From Bolinopsis microptera (Eukaryota > Ctenophora > Tentaculata > Lobata > Bolinopsidae): a stretch of DNA of 64,000 bases. The stretch spans positions 2,451,730 through 2,515,729 of the forward strand of contig NC_087079.1 of the NCBI RefSeq assembly GCF_026151205.1, read 5' to 3'. A program made the translations under genes and the position numbers. The notes below the pieces were generated by a model. That model was not told the DNA's origin, ran no database searches, and saw only the letters and a list, made by a program, of their open reading frames with translations. Shown here one piece after another: positions 46,593 through 57,500 of this stretch (its first letter is position 1; every line of letters starts with the position of its first letter).

Positions 46593-47186
46593 TACACTGT
46601 GACTGACGATGGAGAAACTAATATAAGTTCCGTGGAGATAGTGTGTGCAATTATGCCTTATATTATACGTGTAACATTATATTGCATATTATGCGCTGCT
46701 GATGTAATGCATCAAATATTATGAGATCACTCATTATCCATGATATCACAAACCAAAAGCAAAAGCAGCTACATTTGCTTGCTTATTATTATCAAGAAGT
46801 TAAGAGATCCTTACAAGTATTTAATTGAGTATTAACTATCTATACTCGAAAGCAAAAGCAAGTGTAACTGTTTTTTGATGTCAATAAACTATACCGTTAC
46901 AAAAATATTCAAATGTTTGTACTTTTGTAGCTTGTTACCCTGGCAACTTGAGTAAGATCGTGGGCTCGATAATCATATCATTATGTATGTTATGAGTTAT
47001 GACTAATCATTGCTAAGCGACCAATAGAAGAATATTCCAGGCCAAGTTTAGTTATATAATATAAAATGGTGTTCACGGTCGGACTGTCCTCAATTATAAT
47101 AATATAAAAGAGAAAAGAGAAAAGTTAGAAATAAACTGAAAAGTTACTAAGGGTGGTTGCTTGTGTTGACAAATTCCATCAAAGTG
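46593..47186. other. Unassigned AT-rich stretch
   Basis: No gene or RNA recognised. The motif AACTATCTATACTCGAAA, also seen at 43660, recurs near 46830. Confidence 0.5.
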
Positions 47187-47291
47187 TCAGTAACCAGTAA
47201 CCAGTAACCAGTAACCAGTAACCAGTAACCAGTAACCAGTAACCAGTAACCAGTAACCAGTAACCAGTAACCAGTAACCAGTAACCAGTAA
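47187..47291. repeat. 7-bp minisatellite (CCAGTAA)
   Basis: About 14-15 perfect tandem copies of AGTAACC. Confidence 0.95.
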
Positions 47292-47470
47292 CGTAAAATG
47301 AGTATTGAGTAAAATGAGTGTAGAATTGTTGAATATAATAAAAATAGTAGTCTTTAAGTTGATGGGTGGGTTGATATGTGAGATATTCTACACGTGCCGA
47401 GAATGCGATTATTGAAATCTACTCAAGACACGCTTTAACGGTATAATTTACGTTAGATAAAACTAACGTA

Positions 47471-47830
47471 GTACAGTAAAACCCAGATTTACTGCTCCCC
47501 TATTTACCGCGCCCATATTTACTGCTAACCCAGATTTACCGCGCCCCTATTTACCGCAAACCCAGATTAACCGCGGCCCTATTTAAGGCATCATGTCCCC
47601 TATAATGTCGACAAATGTCGCCGTGTCGACATTTGTCGACCTTGAGCGATGGTGCCAGCTACATGATGCCTTATTTACCGCAAACCCAGATTTCCATTTC
47701 CTTCCCCCAAAAGGGCTTAACGTATGTATGAGAAGAATCAAAATCCCGATTTCAGTATTCCTTGTTAACTCTTCTGTCTTCCTACTGAAGTGTGCTCGGT
47801 GGTCACAATTTTGGGAGTGAACGGTAGTTG
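47471..47830. mobile_element. Repeat with pogo-like terminal motif (copy 1)
   Basis: Begins TA then CAGTAAAACCCAGATTTAC, and repeats ATTTACCGCGCCC/ATTTACCGCAAACCC several times. The TA-CAGTA start resembles Tc1/mariner-pogo ends. A related copy is at 59140-59280. GTCGACAAATGTCG/CGACATTTGTCGAC at 47607-47641 is an internal inverted repeat. A 75-residue open frame covering it is not recognised. Confidence 0.45.
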
Positions 47831-48773
47831 GTAGGATCAGAGATATAGTGGCGGAAATAGAGTAACATAAAAGTGAACATAATGTCTAAATGAAGAAAAG
47901 TTTATGAGTAATGATTGGAGTTAGCTTTAATGAAAAGTTGAAACCACAAGAATGGTAAACGCATACCTACATCTTTATCCATTTTTATAGACTACACGGC
48001 TATAATGCCCTTGCTGGGGCAAGTAGGTATAGCTATCGTACTGAGAAATAGCTGTAAAAGGTGCTTTTGAAAAGAACAAAACTTGACTATTCCAGGTTTG
48101 AGGACTCATATATTAGGACGCAATGAAACTACCGGACCACGATGTATGGGGACTTGCCACCCCATGGGAACATTAAAATATATCGACTCTGTTACATCGT
48201 TTCCTCAAATTATTTGTTATATAGTAGTGTTGAGCATATATACAGGCTAAACTTTATGCTCACTCATCAATATCTCAATTTTATGTGAATATGCACACAT
48301 TTGCACGGAAGTTTTCAAATATATTGGAATAACAAGTATCACTGCATCATCACTGCGTCGATCTCCAATGTTATCATACCCTGGCACTAAGCCAGGTTAA
48401 GCACTGGGATGAACACCCCACATTAGCTCCTGTATACAGTGTCTAATATTAAATATACACACACTAGTTATACACTAGCTCTATGTAATATAAAGGATTA
48501 CCACACTGCGCTCATTAGCGTATTACCTTGTAGCTTTCTAGTGCTGTGTTCTGTGAGCTCTAAGTGTGATAGGAGTTGGGATCATTCACATATTACGTAA
48601 GTGGGGAAGGGGCTTGGAAATTGATGTACACACATTACACAATAGCTGTGTGTAAAAGTGATCACAAAGGGGTCCGAGGGAGGTAGGAAGGGGGTTCAAA
48701 TGACCATAATCTGGCTTAGGTAATATGTTAATGATCTGTAAGTTAACTGTTGAACCTGCAGTCAGCAGTGTAG
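47831..48773. other. Unassigned stretch
   Basis: No gene or structured element recognised before the 22-bp array. Confidence 0.5.
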
Positions 48774-49646
48774 TGGTTACCAGTTGTCAGTGTAGTGGTT
48801 ACCAGTTGTCAGTGTAGTGGTTACCAGTTGTCAGTGTACTGGTTACCAGTTGTCAGTGTACTGGTTACCAGTTGTCAGTGTACTGGTTACCAGTTGTCAG
48901 TGTACTGGTTACCAGTTGTCAGTGTACTGGTTACCAGTTGTCAGTGTACTGGTTACCAGTTGTCAGTGTACTGGTTACCAGTTGTCCGTGTACTGGTTAC
49001 CAGTTGTCAGTGTACTGGTTACCAGTTGTCAGTGTACTGGTTACCAGTTGTCAGTGTACTGGTTACCAGTTGTCAGTGTACTGGTTACCAGTTGTCAGTG
49101 TACTGGTTACCAGTTGTCAGTGTACTGGTTACCAGTTGTCAGTGTACTGCACTGGTTACCAGTTGTCAGTGTACTGGTTACCAGTTGTCAGTGTACTGGT
49201 TACCAGTTGTCAGTGTACTGGTTACCAGTTGTCAGTGTACTGGTTACCAGTTGTCAGTGTAGTGGTTACCAGTTGTCAGTGTACTGGTTACCAGTTGTCA
49301 GTGTAGTAGTTACCAGTTGTCAGTGTACTGGTTACCAGTTGTCAGTGTACTGGTTACCAGTTGTCAGTGTACTGGTTACCAGTTGTCAGTGTACTGGTTA
49401 CCAGTTGTCAGTGTACTGGTTACCAGTTGTCAGTGTACTTGTTACCAGTTGTCAGTGTACTGGTTACCAGTTGTCAGTGTAGTAGTTACCAGTTGTCAGT
49501 GTACTGGTTACCAGTTGTCAGTGTACTGGTTACCAGTTGTCAGTGTACTGGTTACCAGTTGTCAGTGTACTGGTTACCAGTTGTCAGTGTACTGGTTACC
49601 AGTTGTCAGTGTACTGGTTACCAGTGTACTGGTTACCAGTTGTCAA
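48774..49646. repeat. 22-bp minisatellite (TGTACTGGTTACCAGTTGTC plus AG), about 40 copies
   Basis: Near-perfect 22-bp units with occasional TGTAGTGG, TGTAGTAG and TGTACTTG variants. The open frames over it persist because the short unit contains no stop in several phases. Not protein-coding. Confidence 0.96.
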
Positions 49647-51505
49647 TTACCGAATGGAATCGCTTAGATCTTTATTTGCAAGCAATTTTGAGGAGCATTC
49701 TTAAGCTTTAAACTTGTAAAGCAGAATAGCAGCCTTTATTAAAGAAAGGTTGCCATGACGATAAAAGCTGCCACGATACTGACGTCCTATAATACGATTA
49801 CTATGCAATGTTTCCATACTCATAGTATTAGTCTGTAGTTTCTTTGACTCTTTGAGTAAATATTATTTTTTTCTCCCTTATCTTTAGTTGTGTGCATATT
49901 GGTGCGACTTTCTATTTTAATTGTTGTGCAAGTTAATAAGTCGAGGGTTGTTGTTTGCTCTAGTTTTCGTAATTATGCAATGTCGAATGATCCAATATAC
50001 ATGGTGATGACCACAATGAAGCTCTTAATTACGCTTCCACAGGAAGATAACCTATAATCACTCTTCCAATGATGAGGAAATGCATGTTTTTCACTTTGTG
50101 AGAATTATCAGCCTGGAGGGAGGAAATTACATTTATATTACATTATATTACATTCATAAGCTTGATTAACCTCACTTCTCAAGTTACACTAAAACCATAT
50201 AATATGAATGCTGCACTACAGCGACAGTGAACGTTGCGACTAATCACTAAATACCACGCGGTATATTTTCCGTGATGGATACGATGTTGTTTGCCGAGTA
50301 AACGTACCGCAAATACAGAAGCAACATGATTTCATCATTATAATATGTTGTGTACATTTATAAAACTAGATCGTTAACCATCTTATGATAAAAAAGCTTT
50401 GAATAATATTATCGTATAGTTGTAGCAGGTCTTTTGTATTCACTCGCTAAACACTTCTATTGTATGTACATACATTGAGATAGAGTATATTGTTCCATAT
50501 GTTCGTAGTGTTGGTTTGTGTTTGTTATGTTGTTGTAGGCTCTACACTGTATACATTGAACGTGCAGTGGCAATTATCATTCTTCTGATTGTTCGGTTTG
50601 TTTGAACACAAGTAGAGACTTGCTTATGATCCGTCTAACTTCCAATGCAGATGTGTTATGTCACTGATATTACATGTTCTGCTATTTTTGTTTCCGTTTT
50701 TACATTATAATAAACTCATGATCGTTGCTTACATTATCTCTTTATACATTCAGATTACTACTGCATTGTACATACAATATATATTCCGATCAAATATTGG
50801 ATACCTTATACGATAATACGGCATTTTACAGAACAATGGTTAAAATAAATCTATGTAATTAAAATATAGCCAGCAATGAGGTGGAAAATAACACACAGCT
50901 ATCTGAGTCTATAAGTGAGGGGATCAGATTAGTACACTTGGAAAGCGAAGTAAAGGAACCTATATATATATATTATTTCTATTATTGATTATAGCGGGTT
51001 TTGATAAACGATTTAATCTGAAAAACTTTTCTATTTTCTTAGTTCAGAGTGCGTTTAAACATTTGATTGTTATAGATTCCTCAAACTTATTTCTTTAGCC
51101 TTATGCTTGTTTCTATGAACATTTTTAGATATTTTAAATCTCATTGCTAGATATAAATGAATTGTATATTGTACAACTTTATATATATTTTAGTTGTGTA
51201 GATTTGTCTGAACCATCGTGTGATGCAGCGATGTGAAATCACAACGCTATTATATTATGAAAAAAACATGTAGCAGAAACGTCGACAATGCCTGATGTAT
51301 TTTGTTTTCAGCTGAGTGGAGACTCTGACTTCGCACTTCGTATATAAATCATGGCCAACATTTAATCATTCCCCATTTATGCGAAAGCTCACAAATATAC
51401 TTCATAGTTTATTATTAACACCACAATTAATGTAGCAACCATGGAATTACTGACACGGATGAAGGGATAACAGAATACTGCCAACTTCCCCCCAGTGCAG
51501 TATTC
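49647..51505. other. Upstream flank of gene B
   Basis: AT-rich, no gene recognised. Its last 240 bp includes the GAAACGTCGAC family member at 51266-51350. A core promoter could not be assigned. Confidence 0.5.
51266..51350 (+). repeat. GAAACGTCGAC family member upstream of gene B
   Basis: Contains GCAGAAACGTCGACAATG and GAGTGGAGACTCTGACTTCG, matching the right half of the intronic hairpins. It ends about 155 bp before the gene B start codon. Confidence 0.55.
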
Positions 51506-51549
51506 ATGAGCTCACTTCCTAACTTATTGGCCTTACTGATAGTACTATG
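51506..51549 (+). CDS. Gene B exon 1: signal peptide
   Basis: The ATG opens MSSLPNLLALLIVL. The split Trp codon TG/G is completed by the exon at 51854, giving WHSQLSHSVEICCCPDL. The donor is GTGAGT. Confidence 0.85.
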
Positions 51550-54500
51550 GTGAGTTAACCGTCATGAATTTTGTACATACAATTGTTATACGTATAGTTA
51601 ATAAACTTCAAAGATTGAATGAAGACGAACGACAGGATTGTAATCTTGGGAGTGCAGAAATTATTTAAGTTATTTAATGTTAAAGGCGGGTTTTCCTCAT
51701 TCCTTGCCGAAATATTGATCAATTCTAAAGAATTTTTACAATTTTGACCATGTTAGATATAAAATAAACAATAATAATTGTCAATTATAACAACATGTAT
51801 TTAGATATAAGATAAACAATAATAATTGTCAATTATAACAACATTTATTTTAGGCATTCCCAACTGTCTCATTCTGTGGAAATATGCTGTTGCCCTGATC
51901 TAACCCTATCATTAACAGCTGAAGTATCCGACACAACAAAAAGTTTAGAAAATGGTTTTATGTATATAGCTAAACAGGACTCCACTGTGTCACTTAGGTG
52001 AGTAGTAGACATTTTAGGACCTACACAATTTTAACTGATTGATCAAAAGATTCATCCATTCTGCACCCATCTTAGATATTCTATAAAATATTAAATATTT
52101 CGAATATTTTACTTGTCAGGTGTGATCTTGGTGATAAGGACCACCCAGCAATCAAGTCAGTGGTATACAAGTTTCACAAAACTTATGATCTTAGTACGAG
52201 TAAACCAATCTCTCTCGACTCCAAGAACAAAGAGGTACATCAAAGATTAGATTTTTCTGATTGTTCTTATACCATCTTACAGTTATCTAGGCATTAAGAA
52301 GCACTGTTAAAAGCACCAAATTATAATAATATCTTGATACTATTTACAGCTCTGTTCGGACGATGATGTTCCTACTTGCGACCTGACCAACGTGCAGTAC
52401 ACAGACAGACCATCAATGCAGAATACTTTCGACACAGCAGATAACCACATTTATCAGTGTTACGCCGAGATAACGATGATAGATGATGCTGTTGTCAAAC
52501 TGTGGTCACATACTGTCAAGCTGGATGTTTATTGTACGTTAACTTAAATTCAATTTGTTACCAATAAGCATGATCGCAGTAATTAAGTACTAATGGTAAT
52601 CTTTCTTCGCTCTTATGAGTGGATTGATCATATAGTTTGACAGTTGGTGACGATGTGACAGTCTCTACTCAGTGTTTCAAAACAATTATTTGTCTATGAC
52701 AAAGGCGTGTTGCCGAAACGTCGACAACTAATTGTTTTGAAACACTGAGTGGAGACTCTCACTTCCTCACCAACTATCATACAATAGTACTAAAGTAAAA
52801 CCAATGCTTGCATAATAATCAGGCTGCCATGAAGATAAGAAATATTTCAGATCCACCTATCAAAGAAAATTTGCCCGTCGTATCAGACCCCAAATCTGTA
52901 TCTATTGGAAAAGCAATGGAGAAGCTTCTTTGCAAGCTACCAGAGTCGAATCCGAAAACCAAGGCCCGGTGGTAAGCAATTTAATTGATCTCCAACGGTA
53001 CGGAGTATTACCCAATCAATTCTTTTTTGATCAAACTAGGATATAAAGCGTTGAACAATGAACTGTAAAACAAAAACATGGTATTGATAAATTTAGATGA
53101 TTACATTCAAAACTCTTTTGCACTGTGACAGGTCGTTTGAGAAAAAAGATACTTCAACCTGGGTAGTGATAGACATTCCGAATGACCAAGTTAGGGGCGA
53201 TAGACTTGTTATAGCCGAAGATGACATAAGTGCGATATCAAAAGATGACATAGATCGAGGAACGCTGCTAATCATGATCTTTAATGAAGATGAGGACCAA
53301 GGGAATTATAAGTGTGAGGCCGTATACGATACTGAATTTGATGACACGGATATGACTTATGAACTTTCCAAATACGAAGTCACATCGAACGGTGAGTATT
53401 TTCATTACATTTGTATTATATACTGCACTGTGTGAAAAGGGACAAAATGCTTGGTTTGATATATCATTAGTGGTAGTCTTTAACACTTACTGCATTCTGA
53501 TCAGTTAATTACTGTAAAACTTTATTTTAACGCTGGTTTTCTAACTTACTTAATCCCAAGGCCAGAACGATGCGGGCGCCCTTCTTTTAAGACCTGTATC
53601 AGAGATAACAGAACCAAATTTGGTAGACCAGGATTCGACTCATGTCAACTTTACGGTGTACATCAGAGATACTCCCGGCAGGGGTAAATGGGGAGATGTT
53701 AGTTACATTTGGCAAATCGAGGAAAATAACCAAGACGGTAAGCGACAAATTCTTTAAAGATTTTTGTGATTTTGAATTATGGATCACAGCTGTTGTACAT
53801 CGTTATAGTTCTTCTTTTGATTGGTCGGCGTCGACTGTAAGCCTTCCTTGCGGTGGCTTTCACAACGCGTCCCCATTCTCCAACTCCTGCTGCTAGAGAG
53901 AGAGACTCCCAAGTTATATACCATAATTATATTATACATAGATATCGACAACAGACTCCGAGAGTCTTGAAGTTCTGTTACCACTTCCAGGGACGGTCAT
54001 GGCCTGCTACATGCAACTCGTAGGAGTATGCAATGTTCCTGTAACGTCATTGTAGACCACTCCTCTATCGTTGTTTTGAGTGTCCGATCCAAAACCAAAT
54101 CCTAGGGTACACGAGACGTGGAAGCCTGTGAGCGTGTTAGAGTCTGTTAAGTGTTAGAGTCCTAAGGCTACACGAGACGTCCTAGCCTGTGAGCGAGTTA
54201 AATCCTAGGGTTACACGAGACGTGGTAGCCTGTGAGCGTGTAGACCGCTCCTCTATCGTTGTTTTGAGTGTCCGATCCAAAACCAAATCCTAAGTACACG
54301 AGGCGTGGTAGCCTTTGGACGTGTAAAATCCTGGGGTTACACGAGACATGGTAGCCTGTGAGCGTGTAGTCCGCTCCTCTATCGTTGTTTTGAGTGTCCG
54401 ATCCAAAACCAAATCCTAGGGTACACGAGACGTGGAAGCCTGTGAGCGTGTTAGAGTCTGTTAAGTGTTAGAGTCCTAAGGCTACACGAGACGTCGTAGC

Positions 54501-57500
54501 CTGTGAGCGAGTTAAATCCTAGGGTTACACGAGACGTGGTAGCCTGTGAGCGTGTAGACCGCTCCTCTATCGTTGTTTTGAGTGTCCGATCCAAAACCAA
54601 ATCCTAAGTACACGAGGCGTGGTAGCCTTTGGACGTGTAAAATCCTGGGGTTACACGAGACATGGTAGCCTGTGAGCGTGTAGTCCGCTCCTCTATCGTT
54701 GTTTTGAGTGTCCGATCCAAAACCAAATCCTAGGGTACACGAGACGTGGAAGCCTGTGAGCGTGTTAGAGTCTGTTAAGTGTTAGAGTCCTAGGGTTACA
54801 CGAGACGTGGTAGCCTGTGAGCGTGTTAAATCCTAAGGTTACACGAGACTTGGTAGCCTGTGAGCGTGTTAAATCCTGGGGTTACACGAGACGTGGTAGT
54901 CTGTGAGCGTGTAGACCGCTCCTCTATCGTTGTTTTGAGTGTCCGATCCAAATCAAAATCTTAGGGTACACGAGGCGTGGTTATAGTTATATCACTGTTT
55001 AATGTTTCTAAGTTTTAAAACTAATGTTCGTTCCTTCACAGTGGATCTTGACTTCGACAAACATCCCAATCTCCAGCTTTCCAACCATGGCCGAACCCTG
55101 ACTGTTAGAGATCTAGTTAAGTATCGAGAACACGAGTTCCAGTGCAAGGTTTTAATTCTTGATCTTTAGTATTTGAAATTTGAATTATGATGTACTTTAA
55201 AGATCGATTTAAAGCTCTACCCAGGCGGGATTTGGTTCGACGCTGTTGGATGCAGCATTTGATAATACTGACGAAGAACAACGCATTTAATTCCTCAGGA
55301 ATCTAAACAATAAATATATCTCAGATCAAAAGAACTACTGATGGAGTGGAGGCAGATGTAACTAGCAAACAATTTGGAGTTGGAAAGGTTAAAGTTGTGA
55401 TTGCTCCCAAGGTATATTTTTTATATTCAACAAACTGTTTGTACATATTTATACGAGAATCCCTTTTTTTAACCTAATGATTTCATGGCTGGCTCCAAAT
55501 GTAGATGAAAAACTACAGAGCTGTATTTATAATGAGCGGAAGAGGTCATCGACATACCGTAAAAGTCCAGAATTATTTGCAATAACTTACATCTGTGAAA
55601 TAACTGTGACTCATCTTACTGTCAATACCCCCTGTTTTTTAATAAATGAAAAATTTAACATCTTAATACTAACTTAAGTTCCGAATTCTTATCTATAGAT
55701 CAGCGACAATTGTTTTATTTTCTATTTGAAAATAAAACATATAAAAACTTAAACTTTCAGTATCTATCCATCCCCTTAACGTCACGGACCTGTGTGAATC
55801 TGGGGGATGATTTAAAAGCAGCACCCAACAAAGCCTACATGATGCCTAGTGAAGCTCTAGCTGGGGACAATGCTAAACAGGTATGTTTATGGTTATTTTT
55901 AGGAGTCAATCTTAGGATAAAATATACGGGAAAATGAAACTTTACCTCCATGATAACTTCAAACAATTTGTTAACCTGTTCAACTTCATAATCACATTGA
56001 TATATTGATCATAATATTATGTTAAGAATAAATTTGAGGTATATTTGCACTTTAAAAGTCTCATTTCGAAAATACTTTTTGTTAACTTTTTACTTAATAA
56101 GTACCATTTTTCCCGGTCACCCTTTTGTAAAAAGGCAATAGTGAAAGGTTACGAATGGACGTTTTTGCAGAAAAACGTGGATTTTGGAGATAGCAGTAGG
56201 TGGGTCTGAATATGTTGTCATCTGTCCTTACTTCCGTCCGTTACCATGACAACTAGCGCGCAGTGCAGCGCGCCAGTATTGCTTGCGGAGATGTGACGTA
56301 TATAGCTAGCCTGTCTACCTTAATGAATGCGCGGCGCGAGTGTATTTTAATGTATACTATGCAATGTATAGTATTAGGTTATAAGCCCAATTTGTACGTG
56401 GCATGCGTAGTTTTGTGTACTGATGTGTATAAATATTATTATTATGAAGTGAGCTGATTGGAGCTTATATTTATAGTTATAGTGAACGGAAATCTAGCGT
56501 CCGCCAAAACGAAACAACGGGCGCAATTCTTGTTGACTTAAGTACCGTTTCGGAAAGGACCCCCAGGTCCTAACTACAAAAATTTCAGATCTTATTGAAA
56601 GCAGACAACTGGAAATTCTACCTTAACGATTACAAAATCCAGTTCATTACGGACACTGATCAGAATTTTGACTATGAAGATAGGGCAGGTATAGATCAAG
56701 CTCAATATGAACTAAAACTTCCAGATCCACAGGAGAACCATCAAACAAGGTTAATTTTATAGATATTCTTGCAGTGTCAAAATGTTTTCATGATAATTGA
56801 TGAATATCTATTATAATTCCCAATTGCAATGGGGAGAATAATAACAGCTTAATTAAACTGTAAACATGATAAGGGCACAGTTAAGACCAAATATTTTAAT
56901 ATTTGGTCTTACTCTTAAAATCTGACCCTGATGTACGCTCTCTTAGTAAGGTATCTCACTGTTATCTTCTAATCAGGTGCATCTATTGGCAATACATGAG
57001 GGCATACGGACTGCAGTATCAGTTATTTGAAGTAATGAAAACGGAGAGATTTAAGAATAAGAATAAAAACCTCCAAGCAAATCAATTCGAATTCCAACAA
57101 ATTTGTGAGAAAGCAACAATTGTAATTGTATATGTTAAAGAAGATGAAGATATAAAGGTCAGTTTGACTTTCTCAGCAGACATGCCAATCACATCAGCTC
57201 ATTGTCTTAAGGCGGATTTGGTTGATTCGACTAATAAAATCTTGGATTCGAAAAGACTTCGTGTATCAGCTGCCGATTCATGTGAGTATTTTTTATTTAC
57301 AAATCTGCTACTAAGCATTCATTTGAAAGATTTTCCCTGGTTGCATGAAATTTAACGCAAACCATTTTGAAATTTAACTATCGGGAAAAAATAACTGTTC
57401 TCTCCAGGTGCAACCTGGACATTACCGCAAATTTTTGAATTTACGGGAATTGCTGAACAATTGCTGAAAGGTCTTAAAATAAAGATTTCGACTGACTCCT

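Noticed and set aside
48795-49711. Long overlapping open frames (up to 221 codons)
   Set aside because: They are readings of a 22-bp minisatellite whose unit lacks stops in several phases; no start context, splice sites or complexity.
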